A stretch of DNA of 64,000 bases from Aquirufa beregesia (lineage in GTDB: Bacteria > Bacteroidota > Bacteroidia > Cytophagales > Spirosomataceae), in assembly GCF_011090385.1 (NCBI RefSeq), contig NZ_SEWW01000006.1, positions 62,001 through 126,000 of the forward strand, in the 5' to 3' direction. Below the pieces are notes generated by a model. The model did not search any database. It was not told the origin of the DNA and saw only the letters and a program-made list of their open reading frames with translations. Made by a program: the position numbers and the translations under genes. Positions 53,869 to 63,090 of the stretch are shown piece by piece (position 1 is the stretch's first letter; each line of letters starts with the position of its first letter).

Positions 53869-55764
53869 ATGGGCTTAACCCCCTTATTTATTGGCCTCCT
53901 CCTTTTCCCTTGGATTTCGGCCATGCTCATCGCAGTTTTTTCCAGAATTCCGAAAAGTTTTCTTTCTACCTTTTCTATCCTATTGTCCTTCATCCAATTC
54001 ATTGGATTAATCTATTTTATTTTCCAATTACAGGGGAATCATCTGGCCATTCACCTTAATTGGTTTAGCTTAGGAGATTCCGAATTTAGAGCCAGTTTTG
54101 AAGCTAATCCATCAGCCCAATTAGTGTCTCTATTAGTAGCTTTAGTGGCTTTTTTGGTTCAAATTTTCTCCAGCTCATACCTGCAGGATGAACCTAAATT
54201 AGCTCGTTACTATTTGTACTTGCACCTATTTGCAGCGGCTATGTATGCCTTGCTATTTGCTGATCAAATTTGGATATTTTATGCCTCATGGGAAATGGTG
54301 GGTGCTTGTTCTTACTTATTAATCAGCTTTTGGTATCAAAAAGACGTGGCCATCAAAGCTGCAAAAAAAGCCTTTTTATTAAATCGTTTAGGTGATATCG
54401 GACTACTTATTGGTTTAATTGGATTGTCGATACATTTCGACACCATGGAATTTTCTAGCATGCAAATTGGTTCAGTAGGCCCCGCTCCTATTACCATTGG
54501 AATTGCCTTATTAGTAGGCGCAATAGGTAAATCCGCTCAGTTTCCTTTGATGTCCTGGCTTCCCGATGCCATGGAAGGACCAACCCCCGCTTCTGCCTTA
54601 ATTCATGCCGCTACCATGGTAGCAGCAGGTGTCTATTTAGGCATTAAAATCTACCCTTTTACTGGGGAAGATACTCATCTTTTCATGGCTGTCATTGGAG
54701 CCATTTCTCTTGTGAGTGGTGCCATTTTTGCCCTATTCCAAAATGACATAAAAAAAGCACTGGCGTATTCTACCATTTCCCAATTGGGCCTAATGTGGAT
54801 GGGTATGGGATCTGACGCTTCACTTTTGCATTTAGTGGTACACGGTATTTTCAAAGCAGGTTTATTTTTGGCTGCTGGATCAGTAATACATTATTTACAC
54901 CATCAAAAATCAAGTCGTCACCTTGACGCCCAAAGTTTAAACCAAATGGGTGGATTAAGAAAACAGCTCCCTTGGACAGCACTCGGCTATGGTGTTTTTG
55001 CTGCTAGCTTAATGGGATTGCCTTTCACCAATGGTTTTTTCAGTAAAGAAAACCTGGCTGGACTTCTTTGGGAAAATGCACAAAACAGCCCATTTTACTC
55101 CTTCTATTGGACTTTACTTGCTTGTCTAGGAGTAGGTATGCTGTTAAGTAATTGGTATATCAGCCGGCAATTCTACTTGATATTCTTGGGAGAAAATCGA
55201 TCAAAATTAGCCTTAGAAAAATCCTCAAAAAGGAATATTCCCCAACATTTCCCAGTGCTTCTATTAGCACTATTTAGTTTGTTTTTCTGGACTAGCACAA
55301 ATTTTTTGCATATTCATGACTCTTCTTTGGTAAATTGGTTTCAAATAAAAACATTTGAAGTCCCTGCCTTTTGGCTAGTCATAACTGCCTTTAGTTGGGT
55401 CATCGGTTTAAGCTTAACCTGGTTTAGTAGACATTGGATTCCTGCAAAAAATTACCAGTTTTGGGCTGCATTTTGGCCTTCCATTTTCCAATTTATCCCT
55501 TGGAAAGCACGTTGGACACATGTCATTGACATCCTCTTTTTGGATCGATTTTTGATTTGGTTAGCGCAGCTACAAGTGGTGACAGGACATATCATAGCCT
55601 GGATAGACCAATCGTTGGTGGATGGTATACTTGTCGGATTTAGCACGAAAACTAGTCAAATCTCGGGGCATTTCTTAAGTAAGTGGCAGTCAGGAAAAGT
55701 TCAGCATTATTGGATATTGGTATTTTTAACATTTGGGCTATTTTTACTTTACGTTTGGATGTAA
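53869..55764 (+). CDS. nuoL: NADH-quinone oxidoreductase subunit L
   Basis: Proton-pumping antiporter-like subunit at the distal end of the complex I membrane arm. 631 residues, about 16 membrane helices. Conserved FYASWEMVGACSYLLISFWY near 142-161 (catalytic Glu), KAFLLNRLGDIGLLIG near 168-183, GKSAQFPLMSWLPDAMEGPTP-type region near 222-242, and the broken helix SALIHAATMVAAGVYL. The long lateral helix and final helix are present. It is paired only with nuoM; other nuo genes are not in the window. Confidence 0.94.
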   Translation: MGLTPLFIGLLLFPWISAMLIAVFSRIPKSFLSTFSILLSFIQFIGLIYFIFQLQGNHLAIHLNWFSLGDSEFRASFEANPSAQLVSLLVALVAFLVQIFSSSYLQDEPKLARYYLYLHLFAAAMYALLFADQIWIFYASWEMVGACSYLLISFWYQKDVAIKAAKKAFLLNRLGDIGLLIGLIGLSIHFDTMEFSSMQIGSVGPAPITIGIALLVGAIGKSAQFPLMSWLPDAMEGPTPASALIHAATMVAAGVYLGIKIYPFTGEDTHLFMAVIGAISLVSGAIFALFQNDIKKALAYSTISQLGLMWMGMGSDASLLHLVVHGIFKAGLFLAAGSVIHYLHHQKSSRHLDAQSLNQMGGLRKQLPWTALGYGVFAASLMGLPFTNGFFSKENLAGLLWENAQNSPFYSFYWTLLACLGVGMLLSNWYISRQFYLIFLGENRSKLALEKSSKRNIPQHFPVLLLALFSLFFWTSTNFLHIHDSSLVNWFQIKTFEVPAFWLVITAFSWVIGLSLTWFSRHWIPAKNYQFWAAFWPSIFQFIPWKARWTHVIDILFLDRFLIWLAQLQVVTGHIIAWIDQSLVDGILVGFSTKTSQISGHFLSKWQSGKVQHYWILVFLTFGLFLLYVWM

Positions 55765-55785
55765 AAGTCCTTTTAAAATGAAATA

Positions 55786-57447
55786 ATGGGTTTACCGCTA
55801 CTATCATGTATTATTCTTTTACCATTAATCGGTTCCCTAGTGGCTGCCGTCGTGAAATGGGAAAATGGAATCAAACATTGGGCAACTGGAATTTCAGTCA
55901 TTCAATTGTTAGCCTTAATCTATGCTGGAACGGAATTTGACCATTCTGCTACGTCTTTTCAATGGAAAGAAGAACTGCAATGGATTCAATTACCCCTTGG
56001 TTCACTCGGAGAATTTGTCATCAAATATTCCTTAGGAGTAGATGGCTTAAGTTTTTTACTGATTGCATTAACTGGTTTTATTTCCTTTTTAGCTATCATT
56101 AACTCACACAGCATTCAAGAGAAAAAAGGAGCCTACTTTTCTTTGGTATTATTGCTAAATGCCGCCTTGATGGGTTGTTTTTTATCCCGTGATTTATTCC
56201 TTTTTTATGTATTCTTTGAGTTTATGCTCTTACCCATGTATTTCCTCATTGGAATTTGGGGGGGGCCAAGAAAAAACTACGCATCCATTAAATTCTTCTT
56301 ATACACGTTAATAGGCTCGCTTTTTATACTCATCGTGATGTTGGGCATCAGTTTAGCCTATATAGATCCGTATGAAACAGCTAAACATCTGGGCTTAATT
56401 CAAGAGGGGCAAAACTTTGATTTAGAAGCTCTGAAAAACATTCAAACAGCCATTGCCAACAAAGAAATTGCCAACATTGATTTGGTACATAGTTTTGATA
56501 TGCAGGCTTTAAGTGATGTCAATAATTGTCAAACTACGAGTATTTTACACCCCAATTCAGGTTGGTTACTCAATGGCCTAAGTGCCAGAATGTGGGGATT
56601 TTGGCTTTTATTTATTGGTTTTGCCATCAAATTACCCATGGTACCTTTACATACTTGGTTACCTGATGCTCACGTAGAAGCACCCACTCCTATTTCTGTG
56701 TTACTAGCTGGTGTTTTGCTGAAAATTGGAGCTTATGGTTGGCTAAGAACTGCTATACCCTTTTTCCCAGAGGAGGCTTTAGAATCTGCCAACATTATGG
56801 CTGCCCTCGGTACCATATCCATCATTTATGGGGCTTATAATGCCCTAGCCATGAGCGACTTGAAGAAATTAGTGGCCTATTCATCCGTTTCGCACATGGG
56901 ATTTGTGCTATTAGGTATTTCCTCGTTTCATGCAGAAGGATGGCAAGGCGCTATTTACCAATTAATATCGCACGGTATTCTATCTTCCTTGTTGTTTCTA
57001 GTTGTTGGGGTATTATATGAAAGAACTCACGATCGACAAATTGACCATTATTCTGGCATTGCTACTTTAATGCCACGTTTCACGTTGATTTCAGGAATTG
57101 CCATTTTTGCTTCCTTGGGATTGCCTGGTTTTTCTGGTTTTATTGGAGAGTTTTTCAGTCTACTAGGTGCTTTTACTAGTCCCTATATACATCCAGCATG
57201 GGCCGTTTTAGGAGCATTTGGCATTTTATTAGGTGCAGGATATTTCCTATGGACCTTTCAAAAAGTCTATTTGGGCAAGACTCTTCTATTTAATTCCACT
57301 TGGAAATTGCCCGATTTAAATCGCTTAGAAATATTTAGTTTGTTCAGCCTTGGTATATTAAGCATCCTTTTCGGTATATTACCACAATTAATCTTGGATT
57401 GGTCCAAATACTTTGTTTCCAATTTCCTAACAACCCTACCATACTAG
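55786..57447 (+). CDS. nuoM: NADH-quinone oxidoreductase subunit M
   Basis: Second antiporter-like complex I subunit, 553 residues, about 14 membrane helices. FYVFFEFMLLPMYFLIGIWGG near 143-163 with the key Glu, KLPMVPLHTWLPDAHVEAPTP-type loop near 285-305, LLAGVLLKIGAYGWL near 306-320, and LKKLVAYSSVSHMGFVLLG near 360-378. An extra soluble loop of about 70 residues (about 200-265) is inserted between helices, a feature I associate with Bacteroidota NuoM. It lies 21 bases after nuoL. nuoN does not follow; a TM2 gene comes next. Confidence 0.94.
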   Translation: MGLPLLSCIILLPLIGSLVAAVVKWENGIKHWATGISVIQLLALIYAGTEFDHSATSFQWKEELQWIQLPLGSLGEFVIKYSLGVDGLSFLLIALTGFISFLAIINSHSIQEKKGAYFSLVLLLNAALMGCFLSRDLFLFYVFFEFMLLPMYFLIGIWGGPRKNYASIKFFLYTLIGSLFILIVMLGISLAYIDPYETAKHLGLIQEGQNFDLEALKNIQTAIANKEIANIDLVHSFDMQALSDVNNCQTTSILHPNSGWLLNGLSARMWGFWLLFIGFAIKLPMVPLHTWLPDAHVEAPTPISVLLAGVLLKIGAYGWLRTAIPFFPEEALESANIMAALGTISIIYGAYNALAMSDLKKLVAYSSVSHMGFVLLGISSFHAEGWQGAIYQLISHGILSSLLFLVVGVLYERTHDRQIDHYSGIATLMPRFTLISGIAIFASLGLPGFSGFIGEFFSLLGAFTSPYIHPAWAVLGAFGILLGAGYFLWTFQKVYLGKTLLFNSTWKLPDLNRLEIFSLFSLGILSILFGILPQLILDWSKYFVSNFLTTLPY

Positions 57448-57454
57448 CTAGCTT

Positions 57455-57814
57455 ATGAACCCTAGATTTTTGCCTTTAATTTCTCAATTAGAAATAGAAG
57501 AAATGATTGCCGTCAAACAAAAATTGCAGGGCTTAAGTGATAGTCAACAAGAGCAATTTTTGGGTATTTATCTGGCTAGAAGGAGAGATACGCTATTAAT
57601 TCTCCTATGTACGCTCATGGGTTTTGCAGGCTTCGCAGGTATACAGCGCTTTGTTACAAACCGAATCGGATTAGGTCTTCTCTATTTTTTTACAGGAGGC
57701 TTATTACTGATAGGGACCATAGTTGATTTAATCAAATACAAAAAGATTGCCCTGAAATACAATTTAAAAATTTTAGAAGAAACCAGTAGTTTAATTGGAA
57801 ACTGGCAGGGCTAA
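57455..57814 (+). CDS. TM2 domain-containing membrane protein
   Basis: 119 residues. A soluble helical N-terminus (about 1-45) is followed by two membrane helices forming a TM2 domain, with LMGFAGFAGIQRFVTNR and GLGLLYFFTGGLLLIGTIVD, the usual loop-Arg-Phe and Gly-Asp pattern. Function is unknown for most bacterial TM2 proteins. It begins 7 bases after nuoM, so it is likely co-transcribed, but a role in complex I is not established. Confidence 0.85.
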   Translation: MNPRFLPLISQLEIEEMIAVKQKLQGLSDSQQEQFLGIYLARRRDTLLILLCTLMGFAGFAGIQRFVTNRIGLGLLYFFTGGLLLIGTIVDLIKYKKIALKYNLKILEETSSLIGNWQG

Positions 57815-57836
57815 TACCATTTAATTAAGAAAAACC

Positions 57837-58739
57837 ATGACGATGAAAACAACATTCACAAGAAGAGATGTCATTAAAAATTCCGCAGGATTAGCAGGTC
57901 TAGGTTTCTTGGGTAATTCCATGGAACACCGTTTTAATGAAGCGGATAAGCAAACAGGAATTGATTTAAAAGGCAAAGTCAATCACTCTGCCTGTCGCTG
58001 GTGCTATCAGGCAATTCCCTTTGAAGAATTAGTCATTAATGCCAAAAAAATTGGTTTACAGTCCATTGAGCTAACTGGACCAGAAGAATGGGATATACTG
58101 AAAAAGCATGATATGACTGCCGCTATTGGTTGGGGCAAATATCCCGAAGGAATGGGACTTCCTAATTTCTTCAATAAGATGAAAAACCATGATCAATTGG
58201 TCGCTTTTTATGAAGATTTAATCCCCAGAGCAGCTAAAGTTGGCGTTAAAAATTTAATTACTTTTTCTGGTAACCGAGATGGAATGAGTGATGAACAAGG
58301 CTTATTAAATTGTAAAAAAGGCCTACAACGCATCATGAAAACTGCAGAGCGTCATGATGTGACGATTTCTATGGAATTACTCAACTCCAAAGTAAATCAC
58401 AAAGATTACCAAGCTGATCACACAGAATGGGGTGCTGTATTATGTGAAATGGTCGGTTCCGATAAATTTAAATTACTATATGATATCTACCACATGCAAA
58501 TCATGGAAGGAGATGTAATTGCTACTATTAAAAAGCATAACCAATATATTTCTCATTACCATACAGGTGGTGTTCCAGGCAGAAATGAAATTGATGAAAG
58601 CCAAGAGTTAAATTATGCGGCCATCATCAAAGCTATTTATGATACTGGATACAAAGGCTTTATTGGGCAGGAATTCATCCCTGCTCGTGCAGATAAAATG
58701 GCTTCCTTGGAGCAAGCGGTTAAGATCTGCGATATTTAA
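57837..58739 (+). CDS. Tat-exported sugar phosphate isomerase/epimerase-like (hydroxypyruvate isomerase type)
   Basis: 300-residue TIM-barrel (xylose-isomerase-like) protein with a Tat signal (twin Arg in FTRRDVIKNSAGLAGLGFLG). Metal-site-like motifs: ISMELLNSK near 178-186, LLYDIYHMQIMEGD near 213-226, HYHTGGVPGRNE near 242-253, and IGQEFIP near 275-281. Closest to hydroxypyruvate isomerase relatives; the exported location suggests a periplasmic sugar or keto-acid isomerase rather than the classic enzyme. It ends at a strong intrinsic terminator. Confidence 0.87.
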   Translation: MTMKTTFTRRDVIKNSAGLAGLGFLGNSMEHRFNEADKQTGIDLKGKVNHSACRWCYQAIPFEELVINAKKIGLQSIELTGPEEWDILKKHDMTAAIGWGKYPEGMGLPNFFNKMKNHDQLVAFYEDLIPRAAKVGVKNLITFSGNRDGMSDEQGLLNCKKGLQRIMKTAERHDVTISMELLNSKVNHKDYQADHTEWGAVLCEMVGSDKFKLLYDIYHMQIMEGDVIATIKKHNQYISHYHTGGVPGRNEIDESQELNYAAIIKAIYDTGYKGFIGQEFIPARADKMASLEQAVKICDI

Positions 58740-58758
58740 TTGCCAAAGTCTTGATATT

Positions 58759-58799
58759 TACGCAAGCTATTGTAAATCAATAGCTTGCGTATTTTTTTT
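58759..58799 (+). terminator. Strong intrinsic terminator
   Basis: TACGCAAGCTATTG, 5-base loop, CAATAGCTTGCGTA: perfect 14-bp stem followed by T8. It ends the nuoL-to-isomerase rightward run. Confidence 0.93.
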
Positions 58800-58894
58800 G
58801 CCAACTTGTCTATTATTCCGCTTCTTCTGTCCACCTCGGCTTGATAGGTGCAGGCTTTATTTTCTGATTTGAACTCACATTCAATGAATTCAAG

Positions 58895-61800
58895 ATGAAA
58901 AAGCATTATTTCCAATTACTACTCCTTTGCATTTGCGGGGAAATACAGGGGCAATGTCCTATCATTCAATCTCAACCATTATCACAATCAGATTGCGATG
59001 GGAATAGTATCCGAATGATGGTTAAAAGTGATGGCGATCTTTACCAATGGGAGAAGAAACGACCAAGTGATAGTCAATTCAGCCTGATTTCAGGTGCTAC
59101 CAGTTCCCAATATCAAATATATCCCAGTGGAGGAACCTTACATCCTTCTGGCACTTTATATCGAGTAAAGGTCAGCAAAAATGCCTGCCAGCTGTATTCG
59201 CAAGAAGCAAGTATCACTTTACATAGCATCACCTCCATTGTCAATCCAAGCATCTGCGAGCGAGGATCTGGCACCTTGATTCCTCAAATTCTGAGTGCAT
59301 CATTGGCACAGGTTCAACATTATCAATGGACTAGATCCATCAATGGTGGCCCATTTGAGGATTTAGTAGATGATGCTAATTTCAGTGGGACTAAGAGCAA
59401 AGAACTGGTCATTTCTCAAGCCATGATGAGTTTGAATAGTCAAAAAATCAAAGTACGAATCAATTTTTCCATTAGTCCAAACAATGATAATGAAGGCTCA
59501 TTGACGAATGAAAACCAGACGAGCACCTGCCCCAGAACTTCCAGCGAAGTAAGTTTACAAATTAAAAATGCACCTATCCCTAGCCATGCCTCTACACTTT
59601 ATAAAGGATGTATGGATAGCCCTATTTCCGTGAATTCCACAGGCTGCTCTCCATATAGTACTTACTGGTACGATACACAAGGACAAAAAATAGGCGAAGG
59701 AGCCCGCTTAAATGTCTCGCTTACTGACGCCACAGCCTATTTATATAAAGCAACTTGCTACAAAAACGGCTGCGAAAGCCTTCCTTCGGTAGGTACTTAT
59801 GCTCAAGCCTACCCAGTCCCCTCAGCTCCTAGCAACAGTGGAACGCCTGCTCAAGTGTGCAGTGGTTCTATGATTACTTTTAAGGCCTCTGGAGGAAGTA
59901 ATAATTTGTGGTATCTAAACTCGACAGATAAAAATACGATCAGTACAGCGACATCCATTACTGTAAGTCAAACAACAAATTTGGGACAAGATGTACTTGA
60001 AATAACCCGATGGGTCTCTCAAAAAATCAATGAATGCGAAAGTCCAAAATCAGCCATTCGGGTAAATATCTCCCCTTCCCTCTTGGTCGATGCAGGTGAA
60101 AATAAACAGCTAAAAGGAGATGAATTATATGATACCAAATCAATTATAACCGCTAGAAATGGAAATCCTCCCTACCAGTATAGTTGGTCTACATCCAACA
60201 ATACGCCTATCCACTCATCTCAAGAAAGTAATCCCATCATTGGCCCATTTCGTTCTTCAGGCTATATCAAACTTCAAGTTAAAGACCAATTGAATTGTAT
60301 GCTTAAAGATTCCGTATATATACAATGGGAAAATCAGATAATTAATATTCCCATGGATAGCATTTCATTACCTGAAGTTCCTAAAGACAGCATTACGGTA
60401 ACACCTGACCCAGAATCAGACCCAGATACAGAGGTGGATAATCCAATGGAAGATGAAAAAGAAGATGTAGAAGTAGACGAAACAAAGGATATTCCTATTC
60501 CTGTATGGCATGAAATAAGCTACACCATGGATCCTTTATGCCAACAAGATGCCTACAAAATACAGGTTCAAGGTTGCCCAGGAAATGTGATGTATTTCAA
60601 TCAGTATGGGCCTGAGCACATGAGAGCACAAGGCTCAGAATGGATCGTAGATGCTAGTTATGAATTATTCGTACAAATACGCTGCTCAGATCCGAATAGT
60701 AATACCATCAATTTGACTATTCCTGTATTGAAAAAACCCAATATCCCTATCATTAAAAATTTTGAAAGCTACGTATGCCATGATCAAATGGCACAAATTG
60801 AAATAGATCAAATATATAAAAGTCAATTCGTGGGATGGGAAAAAGATGGGCATTTTTTCTCTGAGGCATTCATATTACATCAAACTTTAGAAGCTGGACA
60901 ATACCAGGCGTTAATTCAACAAAACACTTGTTTCTACCGAAGCGAAATTTTGGACCTTGAAGTTCGCATAGCTCCACCAGCATCAACCATCACTGCCTCA
61001 AAATCATCACTTTGTATCCGAGATAGTACCTTACTACAAACGGCACCTTCCTATTCATACATCCGATGGAAAACTGGAGAAAAAGAAAGCTTTATCAAAT
61101 TTCGAGCGCATCAATCAGGTCATTTTGAATTTCAAGCTCAGGTTAGCCAAGATAATCAATGTTGGTCTGATTGGTCTGAACCATATATTATTCAAGTGCA
61201 TGAAAATCCGAATCAACCGAATATTGTGGCTTGGCCAGCACTTGGCTTTTGTGAAGGTGATTCCATCCAATTAAAAGCTCCCACAAACTTTCTAGGCTAT
61301 CAATGGAATACAGGAATGACAACACAAACTAGCTATGTAAAAAAAACAGGAAAGTATTGGCTGAAAGTACAAAATCAATATGGATGTTGGTCTATCCCAA
61401 GTGATTCTATCCAAGCATATCATTATCCCGAAGAACCCACTCCTATCCTTGAGGCAATTCCTTCTAGGCAGTTTTGCTCGGGCGAAAGCATTCAATTACA
61501 AGCAAGTCGAGCTCATGCTTACTTATGGAAAAATGATTCCTCCAATCCTAGTATTCAAATTACTGATTCAGGAAATTATTGGCTTAAGACTCAAAACCAT
61601 TTTGGATGTTGGTCGAAAAGGAGTGAAGAAATTAGCATTTACCGCCGAGATAATCCCTTAATGCCTGCCATTAAAAAATCAGGTGTATATTTTCTTGAGG
61701 TCATTAGTGTGGATTATCCAGACGGATATGAATGGAAAAAGGATCAACAATTATTGAATGATAATCAGGCTTTAATAAAGGCTAAGAAAATAGGCCTTTT

Positions 61801-62146
61801 TGAGGTCAGAGCCAAAAAACAATATGACCTTTTTCAATCGAAAAGTATAGTATGCTATTCCTCTTACCAAAAAATAAGTATGTCGATTCCAGAAAGTATG
61901 CAAGGGATATCCATATTCCCTAATCCCAATAAGACTGGATTATTACATCTAGAACTTTTAGAAGACATTCAAGATGCCGAAGCAAAGATATTTGACTTCC
62001 TAGGAAATGAAATCATTAACTACCTCCTCCCTCCAAGTTCACAACCTATCAGCTTACAATTACCCACAATTCCGGCTGGAACCTATATATTAAAAATCAT
62101 TGCTCCAAATTTCAGCAAAGAGAAAGTGATCATCATTAGCCCCTAG
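58895..62146 (+). CDS. Large secreted surface protein with T9SS sorting domain
   Basis: 1083 residues. Signal peptide about 1-20, then a series of Ig/PKD-like beta domains, each with paired Cys and W/Y-x-W patterns. Two close repeats lie near 785-865 and 870-935 (FCEGDSIQLKAPTNFLGYQW and FCSGESIQLQASRAHAYLW), and a very acidic linker near 505-545 (PDPESDPDTEVDNPMEDEKE). The last ~80 residues form a type A sorting domain (ISIFPNPNKTGLLHLEL ... AGTYILKI), which sends proteins through the type IX system and is then removed. No catalytic domain is evident; adhesion or matrix binding is likely. Monocistronic. Confidence 0.85.
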   Translation: MKKHYFQLLLLCICGEIQGQCPIIQSQPLSQSDCDGNSIRMMVKSDGDLYQWEKKRPSDSQFSLISGATSSQYQIYPSGGTLHPSGTLYRVKVSKNACQLYSQEASITLHSITSIVNPSICERGSGTLIPQILSASLAQVQHYQWTRSINGGPFEDLVDDANFSGTKSKELVISQAMMSLNSQKIKVRINFSISPNNDNEGSLTNENQTSTCPRTSSEVSLQIKNAPIPSHASTLYKGCMDSPISVNSTGCSPYSTYWYDTQGQKIGEGARLNVSLTDATAYLYKATCYKNGCESLPSVGTYAQAYPVPSAPSNSGTPAQVCSGSMITFKASGGSNNLWYLNSTDKNTISTATSITVSQTTNLGQDVLEITRWVSQKINECESPKSAIRVNISPSLLVDAGENKQLKGDELYDTKSIITARNGNPPYQYSWSTSNNTPIHSSQESNPIIGPFRSSGYIKLQVKDQLNCMLKDSVYIQWENQIINIPMDSISLPEVPKDSITVTPDPESDPDTEVDNPMEDEKEDVEVDETKDIPIPVWHEISYTMDPLCQQDAYKIQVQGCPGNVMYFNQYGPEHMRAQGSEWIVDASYELFVQIRCSDPNSNTINLTIPVLKKPNIPIIKNFESYVCHDQMAQIEIDQIYKSQFVGWEKDGHFFSEAFILHQTLEAGQYQALIQQNTCFYRSEILDLEVRIAPPASTITASKSSLCIRDSTLLQTAPSYSYIRWKTGEKESFIKFRAHQSGHFEFQAQVSQDNQCWSDWSEPYIIQVHENPNQPNIVAWPALGFCEGDSIQLKAPTNFLGYQWNTGMTTQTSYVKKTGKYWLKVQNQYGCWSIPSDSIQAYHYPEEPTPILEAIPSRQFCSGESIQLQASRAHAYLWKNDSSNPSIQITDSGNYWLKTQNHFGCWSKRSEEISIYRRDNPLMPAIKKSGVYFLEVISVDYPDGYEWKKDQQLLNDNQALIKAKKIGLFEVRAKKQYDLFQSKSIVCYSSYQKISMSIPESMQGISIFPNPNKTGLLHLELLEDIQDAEAKIFDFLGNEIINYLLPPSSQPISLQLPTIPAGTYILKIIAPNFSKEKVIIISP

Positions 62147-62200
62147 TAAGAGATGGGGCTCCATTAAAAATACAGGAAAAAACTTAGCTAATTCTAAACA

Positions 62201-62226
62201 AGCAAGGGCCCAATTGGACCCTTGCT
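62201..62226. terminator. Hairpin between convergent genes
   Basis: AGCAAGGG (62201-62208) pairs with CCCTTGCT (62219-62226); two further GC pairs form inside a mismatch. It lies between the T9SS protein and the SDR gene. No T-tract. Confidence 0.6.
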
Positions 62227-62248
62227 AACGTAAATTCTGAGTTACATA

Positions 62249-63022
62249 TTACTCGTAAATCCCCTTAGCTACTTTTTCACTTAGAGATTTAGGCATTAAC
62301 CAAGCAAGGGTCGCTCCCAGTTTATTAATCAATCCTGTAATGACTTCTGGCTTGTGGGCAAACAGCCCTTCCACTGCCAAGCGAGCTACCTCTTTGGGAG
62401 TCATCACTACTTTTTCTGCGGCTCGTCTAGCCTTCTCTTGTAAATTAGCTCGATCATTAAAATTAGTAGAAGTCGCACCAGGACTTACTACAGTAACTTG
62501 AATTCCTTTAGGTTTCCATTCATGATATAAACCACGAGAAAAATTTAAAACAAACACTTTACTTGCAGCATATAAACTCATCAAAGGAATGGCCTGATAA
62601 GCAGTAGAACTCGCAATATTTAACACATAAGCTTGTCCCTTTCCTTGCAATAAAGGAAAGAATCGATAACAAGCTTCTGTTAATGCATTCATATTAACCT
62701 GCATCATTTGTTGGTTTTCCTCCCAAGTATATGATTCAAATGCACCCACTAATCCATATCCAGCATTATTCACCAAAATTCGCACATCCACTTGTCTCTC
62801 TACTACCCATTCATATAACTGGGCAACTGAACCAGGCTGTGAAAGATCTAATGGTAAATAATCCACTTCTAATGAAAAGTGCGACTTGATTTCATCGCTT
62901 ACTTGATGTAATTCTTGGGCATTGCGAGCCACTAGAAACAAATTATATCCCCTGGCTGCTAATTCCAAAGCTATTTCTTTTCCTATTCCTTTACTAGCAC
63001 CGGTAACGATAGCGTATGACAT
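62249..63022 (-). CDS. Short-chain dehydrogenase/reductase
   Basis: Classical SDR of 257 residues. Cofactor motif TGASKGIGKEIA (8-19), NNAGYGL near 86-92, catalytic Ser in NIASSTAYQ near 137-145, and YAASK (Tyr-x3-Lys) near 152-156. Acidic/basic residues after the second strand (VARNAQEL) favour NADP(H). The N-terminus and length resemble DltE/YqjQ-like cytoplasmic SDRs; the substrate is unknown. A terminator separates it from the TPR gene upstream. Confidence 0.9.
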   Translation of the reverse strand: MSYAIVTGASKGIGKEIALELAARGYNLFLVARNAQELHQVSDEIKSHFSLEVDYLPLDLSQPGSVAQLYEWVVERQVDVRILVNNAGYGLVGAFESYTWEENQQMMQVNMNALTEACYRFFPLLQGKGQAYVLNIASSTAYQAIPLMSLYAASKVFVLNFSRGLYHEWKPKGIQVTVVSPGATSTNFNDRANLQEKARRAAEKVVMTPKEVARLAVEGLFAHKPEVITGLINKLGATLAWLMPKSLSEKVAKGIYE

Positions 63023-63058
63023 GATGTATATGAATTGATTGTTGATCTAATTAAAAAT

Positions 63059-63083
63059 AAAAAGCTGCATAAAGCAGCTTTTT
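63059..63083 (-). terminator. Intrinsic terminator of the TPR gene
   Basis: AAAAAGCTGC, 5-base loop, GCAGCTTTTT: perfect 10-bp stem, T-rich on the minus strand. It lies 8 bases after the TPR stop and before the SDR gene. Confidence 0.88.
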
Positions 63084-63090
63084 ATTCAAT

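Noticed and set aside
57837-62146. Genomic island around the large surface protein
   Set aside because: No tRNA target, direct repeats, transposase or visible shift in base composition at the edges.
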